64,000 nt of DNA from Litoditis marina (GCA_964036275.1 OZ038433.1:28503485-28567484); one strand, 5' to 3'. Counted from the first letter of the stretch, positions 37,601-50,800 are shown. Made by a program: numbers and translations. The notes: generated by a model not told the origin, from the letters alone.

Positions 37601-38055
37601 GATAAATGCTTTGACCCAATCGGCAGATGTACTGTTGGTAGCATCCACTATTCGAAAGTAGGGGAACGATACATGAAATCCATTGCAACACTACAACTAC
37701 ACATTACACATATATGTTACTCTTTCAATGTTTCGACGAACGTAATTCAAGTCATACTGGAAATGTTACAATCTCATTTTGCATCTTCTTCGGCATTCAT
37801 TCAGCATATTATGGATCGATAACTGCTCGGAATTCCAAGGTACCTGCAACCCGACTAGTTTGCCTATTACATACCTAGGTAACCAATGTATATACTAGGC
37901 AAACTAATCGGGTTGCACAAACTTACAATTTTATGATAAATTTCATATTTTCACCCCTCTCTTTTATAAACACAACAATATTCGACCAACCTGTCCTTTC
38001 CGTGCTCTGAACTTGAGCTGGCCGTCGCACTGCATTCCCCCGAGGCAATACTCAT
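28766..38055 (-). CDS. cfp-1: CFP-1, CXXC finger protein 1 of the SET1/COMPASS complex
   Basis: Chromatin-targeting subunit of the H3K4 methyltransferase SET1/COMPASS. Nineteen exons: 38055-37991, 37561-37478, 36824-36752, 36232-36138, 35984-35941, 35693-35626, 34031-33950, 33714-33661, 33192-33095, 32754-32682, 32351-32236, 31796-31722, 31609-31544, 31104-30997, 30698-30645, 30204-30091, 29713-29591, 29307-29158, 28909-28766. They total 1,686 nt, giving 561 residues, with phase kept at every junction. The PHD finger at 46-91 has Cys47, Cys49, Cys61, Cys64, His69, Cys72, Cys88 and Cys91, including DRCSEWFHGPC. A CXXC-like zinc domain spans 129-158. A basic stretch lies at 207-218 (KPKRGRKKGWRK). 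The SET1-binding C-terminal domain runs from about 282 to 561: QCFEPDCIREAREGSKYCSD, a coiled coil at 332-367, CTVCSAEV...HIERCFAK, and TYCKRLRVLCAEH. The start codon directly follows a TTTACAG site, typical of spliced-leader addition. Introns carry a SINE, four hairpin MITEs or remnants, an AG microsatellite and G or C tracts. Confidence 0.96.
31629..31671. repeat. (AG)n microsatellite in a cfp-1 intron
   Basis: AG dinucleotides within the 112-bp intron between exons 12 and 13. On the transcript this is a CU tract about 20 nt upstream of the TTCCAG acceptor, so it may extend the polypyrimidine region. Confidence 0.95.
32118..32131. repeat. C14 mononucleotide tract
   Basis: Fourteen consecutive C on the plus strand, hence a G14 run in the cfp-1 transcript, in the intron between exons 11 and 12. 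Confidence 0.95.
32380..32543. mobile_element. MITE family E (ACCAGTAAGGTT ends), copy 1
   Basis: Contains GAAAAACGGACAACTTTTCG, a TGTTGGAAAATCATCAATTT segment and ends CCTTACTGGTGTATG. The same order of blocks is found at 43347-43506 and 47805-47980. It lies in the cfp-1 intron between exons 10 and 11. Confidence 0.75.
34119..34451. mobile_element. 333-bp near-perfect hairpin MITE in a cfp-1 intron
   Basis: Arms of about 113 bp (34119-34231 and 34339-34451) are reverse complements with about two substitutions and one T-run indel. Ends are ATTAGTATAAAAAAAACGAG and complement. The loop is about 105 bp. It lies in the cfp-1 intron between exons 6 and 7, so the pre-mRNA can fold into a long duplex. 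No other copy is in the window. Confidence 0.9.
34630..34705 (-). repeat. tRNA-like fragment (B box), probably a SINE remnant
   Basis: On the minus strand, GAAGGTTCGATTCCTGCC fits the Pol III B box. It is preceded by GGATTGGATAAACGCTC, a weak A box, at tRNA-like distance. No acceptor stem pairing is evident, so it is not a functional tRNA gene. Confidence 0.4.
36341..36546. mobile_element. Palindromic MITE, GTTAACCC family (copy 2), intronic
   Basis: Starts GGGCCAATTCCACAAGGAAC, then CGGGTATTTCGTTAACCC. The right half is complementary up to GTTAACGAAATACCGGG. It lies in the cfp-1 intron between exons 3 and 4. Confidence 0.8.
36878..36889. repeat. G12 tract after the PHD-coding exon region
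   Basis: Twelve G on the plus strand (C in the cfp-1 transcript) in the intron just upstream of exon 3. Confidence 0.9.
37219..37457 (+). mobile_element. tRNA-derived SINE in a cfp-1 intron
   Basis: The head resembles a type II tRNA: GGCCGAGTGATCGACTGG (A box) and GGGTTCGATCCC (B box) 45 bp later, with GCCGAG and CTCGGC able to pair. A tRNA-unrelated body of about 150 bp follows, then an (ATT)n tail at 37440-37456. It is antisense to cfp-1, between exons 2 and 3. The tail matches the (ATT)n end of the LINE fragment at 18248, which hints at the mobilising partner. Confidence 0.7.
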
Positions 38056-38066
38056 CTGTAAATGTA
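38056..38066 (-). promoter_or_regulatory. Likely spliced-leader acceptor of cfp-1
   Basis: Minus strand ACATTTACAG immediately before the ATG. There is no room for a 5' UTR, as usual for trans-spliced nematode messages. It could instead be the acceptor of an unseen non-coding first exon. Confidence 0.55.
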
Positions 38067-38114
38067 ACGTAGGATAAACGTATTTCCACATGAACGTGCG
38101 GAATACATCATGCC

Positions 38115-38232
38115 ACTTGAACAACCACTTGGTAACCCCGAATTTCCCTCAAAACACATTGTAAAAAAGGGTTAACCCGGTTAATGGTTAACTGGGTTAA
38201 CGAAATACCGCGTTCCTTGTGGAATTGGCCTC
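38115..38232. mobile_element. Partial GTTAACCC-family MITE upstream of cfp-1
   Basis: The right end is CGAAATACCGCGTTCCTTGT, then GGAATTGGCC, the exact mirror of the 36341 end. The left half is truncated. It begins only about 60 bp upstream of the cfp-1 start codon. Confidence 0.7.
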
Positions 38233-38872
38233 ATAACTCGTGAGCATAAACTACTTCTAGTTCACAGGGGGGGGGGGGGGGGGGACGGTGTACTTAAATA
38301 AAGCCAATCGCTTTACGGCAAATCGAGTTCCACCACAACAACAAAACTGATGAAAACTTGATAAATCGTGAAAAAAAGTGGAGGTTCCCAGTAAGTCTAT
38401 TGCACCTATGATCCTGTTTCAGGTAACTATTGCAATTTCTTAGTAGAAGCTAAAGCTCAATAGCAAAATACACCAATGACGGGATGGAGTATTATATAAG
38501 TGACAGCCGACATCCTAACATTCCTTACCAACCAAGCCAAAGATAAGCTGAAAGCAACGATGTGAACGTTGAAAATTGACCAAAAGAAGGAAATAATTTC
38601 ATATTTATTAGAGAAAAGAAACATAGAAATAAACTACTCATATAAAACACGAACAAAACAGAGTTAACAACAGAGCGAAACCAGATTGTACTGCACTTGC
38701 TAACTGGTGCGATGAATATCTTTAGGGATTGAGATGAGACCGCAACAACTTCAACGAATAACTACATTCCAAGATTCCAGGAATGAAATTGCGAGGTGTG
38801 AAAAGAAACATACAACAGGATCTGCATAAATACTAGAAATAACCAACTTTCTCACACTAAACATCTATTTAC
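38233..38872. other. Interval between lst-3 and cfp-1
   Basis: Contains a G18 tract (38267-38284) and the lst-3 3' UTR. A minus-strand AATAAA lies at 38609-38604, 265 bp past the stop, and is a possible poly(A) signal. The lst-3 stop and the cfp-1 ATG are 817 bp apart, so the pair could be an operon-like unit or have separate promoters. Confidence 0.5.
38267..38284. repeat. G18 mononucleotide tract
   Basis: Eighteen consecutive G on the plus strand between lst-3 and cfp-1. Long G runs of this kind can form G-quadruplexes and are unstable in nematodes lacking the DOG-1 helicase. Confidence 0.97.
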
Positions 38873-41800
38873 TTATTTACTTTCCTTGGCAGTTTCATCG
38901 GTGATCTCTGTCTTGGCTGGCTCGGTGGCAACAGGTGTATTCTTCTCTGCGTCTCCACCCTCTCCTTCCGGCCCGGTCTCATCCGAAAGAACCAGCGCGT
39001 CTGCCGGAATTTCATCATCTTCCGTCTTTTCTGTCGTCTTCGCACTCTTGCTATCCTTCGATTTATCCTTATCCTCAGACTTCTGCAAAACGAGACAAAT
39101 AGAACTGCTTTATCACAAACTTATTCTTCGGAAAACCCCACACACACAATATCTAATCGATCAGTTCTCATATTCTCAAAAACGAAAATAAACTCTACAA
39201 AACAAGATCTTCTATGAAAAATTAGGCACGGCGCCAAATATTTTGCGTACCCCGAACAAAATATAAGGCTTTATAATTAAAATATAACAAAATATAGCAT
39301 AAAGGCTTCTTTTGGGCACTTGTCTTGCCTGTGCCTCGCTTGAGCGAATGTAACCTTATAGATCAGATATATGAATAAAACGGGATCGGGCAAAACGGGA
39401 CCAGTAAGGTCTCAATACTGGCCAAAAAGTACTTTCAGCTTTCAGCAACAGAAAAAAGACAAGTTCTCTCGTTTTCGGCGGAAAAAAAATAGCCAGTTTC
39501 TCTTCTCTCCTTTTTGGCTATTCGAACAATTTTACTGAGGTATAGGAGGTCAACAACAAAAGTAACGGAGTTACGGAGTACAAAGGTAACGGACTATCTA
39601 GGAATCTTTTCGAGAGCTAGCTGACTGATAAATTCACAGTTGCTTCACACTCAGCACAGTCATATTAATGCGTTTAAACGTTACTGACATAGGTAACTAA
39701 ATTGGCAGAATTCCGTTACTACCTCGTTACTTTTGTGGTTTAGCGGTATAGGATCGGAAGTAATTGTCACCTTCTCCTTGTCTTCCTTGGGTGGGGGTGG
39801 ACAGGCCTTGTCCACGACGGACACCATTCTCTCCGCGTATCGACGGCAATCGGCCAGAGACGATTTCAGACCGATACCATCCTCCAGAGAAGCCTGAAGA
39901 AAGACACAATCACAAAATGAGAAAAGTGAAGTAAGGTCCACTAGTGCACAAGGGAACCCTAGAGTGGGAGCCATCAGAATCAACAACGAACGAGAAAGAA
40001 CCTCACTGAGTAGATGAAAAGAAAATATCATTAAAAAGAAGTATTGAGTACTGAACAAAATCAATAGTTCACCTTCAGTGCCGAACCGGTATCACTGAGC
40101 TTCTTCTTATTTTTCTCCAGATCCTTCTCGAGCTCCTTCTTTTTCTTCTCCAAATCATGTTTGACACCGCGGAGTTGTTCTGAACAAGTGATTGATATAA
40201 CACGCCACCGATCAATGCAACGCGTCATAGCAGTGCCCACAGGATGATATTTACCTTTGAACTATTCTACTACTTAGTTACTTAGTTATTTAATAAAAAA
40301 CACCAAGATTTTGACATCACATTGGGATTGGATCGTACATTCACTAATGGAAGATAACAAATAGCGCAATTCCAACTTCAATATATATAAGAGAATACGC
40401 TACAATCTTTCATCTAGTTTCCGAGATGTATCTTACCTATCAACGAGTTCTGTTCATTCAGAGCAGTCTTGGCGGCATCTCGTTCCTGTTCACTCTTCTT
40501 CAGGAGGGCCAGTTTCTGAGCCACGTTCACTACATTTCCATTGATAACAACAGTTCCATCAGAAGAGACCTGTAAAAAAGGTGGTTAATACCAGACTAGA
40601 AAATGGCTCGATTAACAACTCAGCCTGTTAAGTATTGAGTAAACACAAAAACGAAACACTAAAAACTTTTGCAAATTTGAGATGAGTGAGCAGTGAATAA
40701 TCGTACCGTCTCCGTGCTGCCATTCATCTGAGAATGTCCGTCTGCCTGTTTTATGTATTGAGCGCCATAACCTGAAACCAAATAATAAAAAATCAGAAAA
40801 ACAACCAAAAACACTTGTCAACTTCATTGCCGATAAATTAGAAGTTGTACTCGACTACAAATGTAAAAAGTGCATAACATTCCGATAAAACACGAAGATT
40901 CTAATGTACAAACGCACCCTTTGATAGAACTTCCACCGAAGGAGCATTCTCACAGTGTCCAGGTTCAAACTTCACATTTCCATCGGAATCAAGAAGGCGA
41001 TCTGTCAGATTTCTGCAAAGGAAGAAATTATTATCAACATAAAACCATTACCTTGAGACTTGAGAGGAAGAAAACGAACAGACTATTTCTAAGTTTCGAT
41101 CGAGGTTGATATTTGCATCATAAAACCCACTACCCACCTGTAATTGATACGGTCCCTGCTGCTCAGCTTGTGTGCCAGCTTGCTGACAATGCTTCGCGTC
41201 GTTCCAAATTCACCGTTTAGCAGAATATCTTCGAGATCACGTTCCGCGATATAGCTAAATTAAAAATCATCAAGCAATAATTATTGAATGCTCCAAAATC
41301 CGACAGAACTGCGAGAATCGACAGAATTGCAAAACACAATGGAACTAACCCGCAAAGGTGCTGATCAAACATAGCAAAGGCTTCGAAGAGAGTCCTATTG
41401 AAGACGACACCCTTCAGCTCCACCTTTTCTGGTTTCTCACTCTTCTCTTTCTCTGCATCCTTCTTCGGGTTTTCGGGATCCTTCAATGTTTATCATGATA
41501 ATGAGTTGGTGTTATTCACGTTTCGACTTCGTGAATCAAAATTTCGACCGTTCTATAATCCTTTTCTAGTATGTACAAGACTATTGATTTTTCCAAATTC
41601 AAAAAGTATACGATACGAACAATCGTGAGTTCGATTCATCCCTCGTCCTCCGAAAAGAAGAAAAAACTCATGAATCAGAATCAGGAAAGCTCATAAAACA
41701 TTAAACTCGTCCGTCGAAAGCGGATTATAAAGTTAGCATAAATTCTGCTGTGTTTAACATGTTTCATGTGACTGTGCATCTGACTAACAGTATATCTCTA

Positions 41801-44800
41801 CCCACCTCAGTCTTGTCCTTTTCGCCCCTTCCGCGAGCCTCGTCTCTTCTCTTTCGTTCACTGTCCTTGTCAGCTGCCCCGGAGAGCGCGTGATAGATGG
41901 TGAAGGCCGAATGTCGCTCCAACATCTCCTTCACCGCTTCGACTAGCAGAGAAACCTCAACAGATATCGGTTATACGACTACATTTAATAAGGGAATGAA
42001 GAACAACAAATAAGAAGGGATCAGATGTAGCTCCTGAATGACAAAATAAGATTGACTCATGCCAACAAGGTACGATTACGCTGTGAAACAGAACCCGATT
42101 ATCGACTAAACTTCACTTCAACTCAATTTAACCCCACAAATTTGCTCAATTCCGATACGATACCAACCACCTTCATAACAAATTCCCGACTAACAACTTT
42201 CAAGTGAAAAAAAACGTGCTTAAGCAACACTCACCTCGAACTGCGACTCTTTGTTATCCTCTGTTCTGTAATCCAGGAGGGTTTGAAGAGATACAATCTT
42301 ACAGTCATACTTGCCACTTTTGGCAGTCTTAGATGGGTAGACCAATACCTGAACATGAGTTAATTTTCGCTCGAAACCGCACAACACTAAACAATTACAA
42401 CAGCAAAAACTACACTGAACCGGAGTTTTAGCTCAACCATACATACATCGCATATCCTCCTTCCTATTCTCATCATAATCATGAATTGAGGCGTCCCGTC
42501 TTTATAATATTACCATCAGTGAAGTGACGATCCAATAAATACAACTGATTAAATATCTGATGATAATAATAACAACGATCTTTCACTTCACGTCAACAAT
42601 TTCTATTTCAGCCGTGTGTTACTTTATTAAGAGAAGGACCGTGTACCTTAGGTTCCTTGGGCATCGTGTAATGCTTTTCGAGGGCGGCCTTTTTCTCAGT
42701 CTTTTCTTTCTCAAACGCCTCGATCTTCTTCTGCATTTCTTCAGCCTCCTTCTTCAACTCTGCTTCCGACTTGGCCGGCGCTGACTCGATGGTCACGACT
42801 TCCGGCTGAAGAATATTATATTATACATTTACCGTTGATAAGGTGGTACCATATACGAAGAGAGTTCAATTCAGTATAATCTTGAATTGCAAATAATATA
42901 GCGGTTTTCGTGAATAAATGGCCAAAACTTGGCTCACTTGTTCAACAAAGCAAATTAAGTTGATTTTTACACTTTCGATTTCTGATTCGAATTCAAGGTA
43001 TAGTGTTGTTTAGGTGAAAACCACAAACCTTTTTTTCATCAACCTTCTCTTCTTCAACTTTTTCTTCTTCAGTCTCATCTTTCATCTCTATTTCTTCTCC
43101 TTCGGGTGGTCCATCCTCTTCCAATTCCTTAAATTTTTCATCTTATTTCTACTATTCACTAGATGTACCGAGAGTTGACAGTGCCAAAGCGCCATGCCGT
43201 TCACGGTTTTTGATTTGGATTAGGTTGAGTCAGAAAATCTTGAAATGGAGAAAATCCGATCATATCTAAATCTGCGCGGTTATGTTGATGAAATGTCGAT
43301 AGCACTGGATTCACCCGAAATCTACTGGAATGACTTGTTCGCACCCACACACCAGCAAGGTTGTCCGAATAGTCGAAAAACGGACTACTTTTTTACCCTA
43401 AAAGATGAAAATAGGTCTACTTTTTTTGGAAAATCCCAAATTTGCACGTGTTCACATCTGAAAACGGATTACTTTTTGTCGCTTAGTCGAACCCTACTGG
43501 TGTATGTTCGCACCTGTTCTTTGTCGAGAGCATCCTGTAGCCGTTGAGCCAGAAGAGTCTTGATGCCACGCATTTCCAGACCACGCGCATCTAGCTCAGC
43601 CTTCAGTTCAGCAACCTACAACATGAATTGATTATTTTCGAAGCACAACATAGAAACCACGCTGTAAACATGTCATGTCCAACTGCCACTTCTATCCGAA
43701 TAGGTTGATTTACATGAAAACTCTGAAATTTGGATTGCGGCCGCTTGAAGAAGCGGCAGAGAAAACAGCAAATGTCTTGCTGTAGTTTGTTTCGCCAAAG
43801 ACTTTGGATGCCTACCAATCATCTTCACGAACAGGAAAAACGGTGAACTACCTTCATAATCTTGACATCGAGATCGTTCCAGTGCCTGGGTACGGGCTTC
43901 GGCTTTTGCGGCGACTCCGTCATCTCCACATCTTCAACCGTCTTCTCCGCCGTGTCGGGGGTGGGAGCCTCTTTCTTCGTGTCCACAGCCTTTGCTGGGG
44001 TAACCGGGGTGGAAACTGCTTCGCCTTCCTAAACCAGCAATCAATGAATCCCACTAACACCACCTCACTTACTCATGAAACACCTAGTCAATTCAAAAGT
44101 GTACGAGGCTACTAATCCTGACAAACTGGCAATCGTTGAAATGCTCACCTGGAGACGTTATCATGAACCCAAAACATACATGCAGTGCAATGGTGAGAAA
44201 ACAACAAGCTGGGTGTTAGAGCATGCTGGCTTTAAAATGTATCGATTGCAACACAAGCCGAGAGCGAGGTGAGAGTGCGGAGACATTGGACCAACCAAAC
44301 ACGACATGTAACAAATTGAGATGAGAGAGAAAGGGGCAACTGCCTGCACCGTGTGTGTTGGACGGGACTTTCCTTGACTGTAGCTGCCTGAGGGGCGGCT
44401 TCGTGGGTGGTCTCCTCGGGCTTCTCCTGTTTCAGCGAGAGCGCGTCTATGTCGGCCAGCTTCCGCTGCAACTGCAATTGAAGCGCGCTCGTCTGCGCCT
44501 CCCAGGCCGCCTGGTCCGGCATCAGCAGCTGCGTGTCGGGCAACAGCAAGTGCACCCGGTCCACACGGTTCTTCTCCGCACGGTAATACCGAACCTGCAC
44601 CATCGAGTACCTAAGAGAGGCAAAACGTTCAAGACTTAGAGAGAGTCAGAGACAAACTTTCGGCTCTACAAACAGGGTCAACGAAACCGGTAGCGCTGCT
44701 GGAAGGCTGTAGTTGACCGTCGGCGTCCTCTCCAGATACGCACACTAATAATTGCAAATAGGTCAGAAAATCAGTATTATGAAACGGATTCGCTTATGCT

Positions 44801-47800
44801 AACATGTATCAATCTGATGTTGAGCGGAAGATATATGGAATGCATTGACACACCATTGAGGTACATCCGAGAGATCTATTCCGGTGAGAGCCTTGGTGGT
44901 CCGTACGGCAGTCTTGATGATGGTCGCAGGGTTGGAGGGGTCGGCGCCATCCAGGGACGGAGACCAACTACCTCCAATCGCCATGTGCTCCTTACCTCTC
45001 GCACCTGCAATACACATATGGGGATATGGGGAAGATATAAATGCAATACGGGACACACAAAATCATGAAATTTAGAGTATTTTGCGGGCTTATGAACTAA
45101 ATGAGCATAAGAATTAACTGCCGAAACCATCCCATCAAATGCTGCGCTACTGAAAAGTTGCAATGTTAAAAACCATGTGAAACTAGTCATCCCCGCTCAT
45201 GAGAGGATCAAAAATTAAAATCAAGCGTACCGACAAGAAAATGAAGCTGTTTGAAGATAGAAGTGACTTCGTGTGTATCATCCGTACTTCCATCCGGAAG
45301 CAGACCAAAGGCTTTCTTCAGTAGCTCCTGCTTTCCACTGTGTGCGAGAAGGAGAACCTGTAAATAAAGCAATCATATGTAAAACACCCCCATATTTTGA
45401 TGTTGACTGATGCTCACTTTTGCCCGATTTTGACCGGGGCATGCTCACTTTTTGGGGTAACGTTACAGATTCTCGGTGAAATTGAAAACATTTCCTGTTT
45501 TTCAATGAAATATGCTTACTTTTTGGGGAAGCTCATGCTCACTTTTTTCGACCTGATGTGAACCTTTGAAAGCAAATTTGAAAGCAAAACGTATGAAAGC
45601 AATACATTTTAAAAAAATCAAATCAAGAAAAATCCATAATGACTGTTTGTAACCGAAACCATACTCAAACACGCAGAAACCGAACATAGGAAATGGGAAA
45701 TCACCTTCACTTGATGACTGTTATCATAATCGGTCGGCTCCAGAGTTACATTCTCACTCCCTTCGCCTTTCACGAAATCGACATCCTTATGGAAAACATG
45801 GAAAGACACCTGAAGAATGAGGTCGTTTGCTCATTTCTAAATAGGTCTACAACAGTCCAAGTCCAAAATATTGTAGCGGTTTAGCCGTGGTTTCGCGGAA
45901 AAATTAGGGATATCATGTTCCAACGGCTACCGGATGGCCAAGCTTTCAACACAATTTCAAATTCAAAGGTAGTGGTAGCGGTTAAGTCGTAGGTCTTAAT
46001 TAATTTGTAATTCCGGATCGTAAAACTGAGGAGGTTCCACCCACAAACGTCCACAAGCGAACGAACGTTGCTCAAGTAAAGCTCGAGCTGCCTGATATTA
46101 GGAAATTAGGACAGGTGCGCTTGAACTTAACCGAAAATTTAACAATAAGATATTGTATTTCTACAACACTGTTGGAAGAAGACAGAAAACCGACCGGATT
46201 GTTGAGGTCAATTGGTGAGTCGACTGCAACTCGGGTCGACCAATCAACCGAGATGTCAACGAAATCAGATGGTACGTACAGCTTCGGATAGCGCGAGCGG
46301 ACATGCACCACAGACACCTGATCACTGAAAATGCAACGCCATGTTCAATCGGAATGCAAGACAATCTCTATTATCTTTATTTAAGAATATAAAATGTTCT
46401 TGCACTATAAAAAACCACTTGGATGGCAGGCAAATATTCAATAAACAGAATAATGTTTCACAAATAACTCTAGCACGTTCTTTGCAATTACAACTGTAAC
46501 CTTTCTGGTCGAACAAAAATTTTACGAATTGTATGCAAAAGTATTTTTTGGAATTGGAATATCAAGCGGAAAGGTATCGCTGTAACCTGTAAATTGGAGA
46601 GAGAAAATAATTTGGTTAGTCAATAGAATAATATATGTTTAAATAAATAAAATTACCTCATTACACAAAAGTTTTTAGTAAAAACAGAAGGTTTCAAATT
46701 TTATAAGGAAAGCAATACTTTTTGGTTTTCAAAGTTGCATCAAAAGTGTGAAAATGGAGACGAACCTGATGAGAACTGGCTTGGTGGAACGGCACTCGTA
46801 TCTGGGAATGATTCTGGCTCTGCGTCGCGGGGGACTGGCCGAATCTCTCTTGGTGGAGGGCGCCACCGAGACGGCGGGACTGCGTTCCCTCTTCCGGTCC
46901 CTCGGGGGAGGGGAGGCGCGGCGCGGAGGGGTACGCGTTCTACTGAAAAACATGCTAGGTAACATGATTCCACGCAGATGCTTTTCAAGTTTTATTTCCT
47001 ATATTTTGTGTTCCTTTTTTTTACTTTCCCACTCATATATTTGCTAACATCTACTCATTCTATCTATTTTTCTATACCATTTCACTACGACTACCTCTTC
47101 CTACATATAGATTGATATAAGCAGCTATGTAAGCATAGTTTCCCTAGATATATATAATCTTTATACCAAATACCATCCTCCAGGAAGAACGGGTTCAGTA
47201 GGTGTAGGATTCGTAAAGCCCGACTCGAGACACGAACTTTTTTGAACACAAAACACTTTTTGAATTAGATTAAAACTTTTTGAATTAGATTAACCACAAT
47301 CCAGTATATCTGAGTGTTGCCACTTGTCCCCGACACATTGGAATTTCATAAAAGAGCATGAGAATGAAACTGATTATTAATTCCACCAAACTGCAACCTA
47401 CTTTCTTCTCATGGGAGCAGAGGTGCGAGGGGGGCTAGCTCTTCTCGGGGGAGGACTTCGTCTAGGGGGAGTTCTTCTACGAGGTGGAACCGGCGAGGCA
47501 CGAGCGGGAGGACCATTTCGGTCCTGAGCCCCACCTGGACCCCAACGAGACCTAAAAAGGAGAGGGATCAGATGGGCACTTTGGAAAATAACAATCTCCA
47601 GTCAACAACTATAGGCATATCGAGTTCAAAATTACAAGTATGAGTTCAAATTTCTTGTTGAGTTTTGAGTTTTCAAGTCGAATTTTGAGTTCGACTTTAA
47701 ACAACATGCATGCATTTTACATTCATATTGTTAATTGTTTAGTACATGAGTACATCGTACATGCGTTTGCTCGAGTATGTGATATCAGCTAGCTCGAGTA

Positions 47801-50800
47801 TGTGATACCAGTGAAGTTCCCCAAGAAGCCAGAAAAAAAATCGAAGAACGGCCAACTTTTTCGCCGAAAGCTAGGAAATTCGTACATTTTTGATTAAAAA
47901 TCATCAATAGTCACGTCGTCACGTGTTTGAATATAAGAATGGACTACGCGTGTCAAACAGTCGGACCTTACTAGCGTATGAATGTTAACCTCAAGTCAAA
48001 AACAATGGGCGTATGATAGGGTTGCTAATCAAGTTTCTAGTTCGACTTTCAACGATCCTAGTATATGGGCCTATATGGGCATGGGCGGATTACACAAGCA
48101 AACGGATTGATATCATATATCCACCAAAAATCAACAGGATTGCTTTTGAAAAGCAAACAATCTCTTTTTACTAAAACAACCGGCTCGACAATAAAATCAA
48201 CAGAGACTATCTCTTCACAAAAGCCCGCTGCTTTTTTAATGAAAGGTTGGTTGGTTCTGAAAAGTAATTCGTTTGCTCTTCAAAAACAACCAGATTTTTT
48301 AACATACGCAACCGGGTTGATATCAATCCGGTTGCGTGTGTAATTGCTCGAGTATGTGATATCAGCTAGTGAGAATAACAAACAATTTCCGAATGTGTAA
48401 CGGACTAACCCGGGTCCCATAGCACCAGGTCCACCACTGGCTGGGGGCGGTCCGCTGTTCCGAGGATGACCATGGGCTGACTGCATTTGCATGGGCGATG
48501 GACCTCGAGCGGGCTGGTGACCACCGTCTCCCGCGCCACCTGTAGATCAAATACAATTCAGAAAATCATACTTCCCTTGGGTCAAATAGCCAGAGAATAT
48601 CCGAAAACATGCTCCTTTTCACGAATACGGTGAAAAGTTGCGTATTTTGAATCAAAATCACAAGAATTGCACGTATCAAAAAAGGGTTTTTGTGGTATAA
48701 CATAAACAAAATTCATACATCCAACGGGTACAATCCCGCAATTTGTCAGAAAATCCAATGTTTTTATTAGTAAACAATCATTAGAAAGTTCGATTACATA
48801 CTGTATTCTAAATTTTCTTAATGTTTAAATCGTAATCTAACGTCTAACCTCTAACCACTAACCTGGACCAGTAAGCAGCTGAATGCGGAACGCATTCCAC
48901 TTGAACGGCATTTGAGGATTATAGCTGGCTTCTACCATAACTTTGTCTCCTACACGAGGATTCGCACCCCTAATGACACTGAAACACAATATACATAATA
49001 CATTTAACACGAGAAACTTCAATCGACACATTTAGGCTTGAAATGGACAACGAGAAGGTTCATATTTTCAACTAAACGGTCCTGCCTGACAATCAAACTA
49101 CAGTACCTGACCCCAATGGGGTCAAGCGTCAAGAGCAAGATCAGCATAATTAGTCATAGAGCTGGTGAGGCGAAACGAATAACGAATAAACGAATTTGGA
49201 AGATTCGCAAATACGTGATTTACGTGAAAATGACCGCGATGATGATACCAATATACCGAACTCACGTATGCTGAAAAAAGACGTCGTCATCCACAAAGCC
49301 ATAGCTATCGTGCATTTTGGTGACCACTCCAACGAATGTTCTATTTTTGGCTGAAGCAGGAGCAGCGGTGTTCTGAAAGAGCATCGATTTTGCAATTCAA
49401 ATGTATAGGCAACTCAATGAATCTGCATTGAAAACAATTTAGTTTTCAAGTAATGTAATATGTAATTAACTCCAAATTTGGAGTGACTCTGAATGATGGA
49501 TGGGATTTGAATCTCCTTGAACAACAAGTCTCCCACGTTTGAATGTATAGCCAGAAAGAAAGTAGAGACAACTCATTTTCTGCTATCTGCTCAGACAACG
49601 CCAAGAGCCTCTTATTCCTTCAAAATTTTCGCAACCCCTCCGTGTTTTCTCGTGTCGCGACCCCCCAAAACGGCGACATTCAACTAATTCCCGTACGATT
49701 ATAGGTGATTTTGTATGAAAATCGTTAGTTAGCAGCTCTCGACCCCTCCTAATTTTCACAAGGATTTGTTCGCGACTCCCCCTTTTATGAGGGGCCTTGG
49801 CGGTGTATGTATCTGCTATAATTTCGAGTACTTTGTTTTCGGTTCATAATTATAAAAACACTGCATCCCACTGCAATTAGTTCTAAGCACAGGGCACAGC
49901 ACTATTTCCCTGCGTATCGCGCTTATTCTCACGCCAATCATACGCGGAGCGTCTGAAAATCGAGGACGCGAGTTCCTCCTTTGTTAAAGCTGTAGTTGAG
50001 AAAGCCGTGGTGTAGATGATTAGCGAACTCACGACGTTGTTGTTGGGTTGACCGCCGGTCTGTCTGTGCTGTTGGGGAACTGCTCCCATGACACCCATCC
50101 CCATCATACTTGGTTGCTGGAAGGCGGCCTGGTTGATCATTGGCACACCCATTCCCATCATTGGAAAATTACCAACGCCAAAGCCGGGAAGCTGACTACC
50201 TGAAACGGAAACGAAAGAGTAACGCAAGAGGAGGGAAGTACACCGCGTTATCGTCTACAATAATTTTTGCGATTGAACTTCTATTGAACTCTGTCTGGGA
50301 AGTTGACGTGACTTAAATTTGTATCGCGCTCATTCTCACGCGAATCATACGCAGAGCGTTCAAAAGCAAAGACGCTCAGTGAGTCATATGTATTCGTTGG
50401 TCCAAAACTTTAAGTAGGATTAGGGGCGAGGCGTCGAGGTATTGGATTTTTGCATAAAACTAGACATCTTTTAAGGGTAGAAGCGAAAAACAGATTCAGA
50501 TTTTCTGACTATCAAATGCTAAGAATTGCGGAAGGTAGTAGGATAGAATATATAAATGACAGCATCAAATAATAAGGAATTGCATTGCTTCAAACAGGAA
50601 AATGAAGTAAACAATGCAAAAACACCATCAAAGGAGGGCAGCATGGAAAGCTACTAGCTACTTTGGATATTCCGGGGTATCTAAACATAACGTTGCGCCA
50701 AAACAGACTAAACAATTGAACCGTATGCAAATTACATTTGTTGGTTGGAATAAAAAAAGAGCTATCCGTTTCTCTCGAACAGCTGTTTCATATTAACCAA

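Noticed and set aside
44232..44603. lst-3 exon 12 extending past 44364
   Set aside because: Further reading adds residues with no CCAR similarity. Exon 13 joins in phase from either donor already listed.
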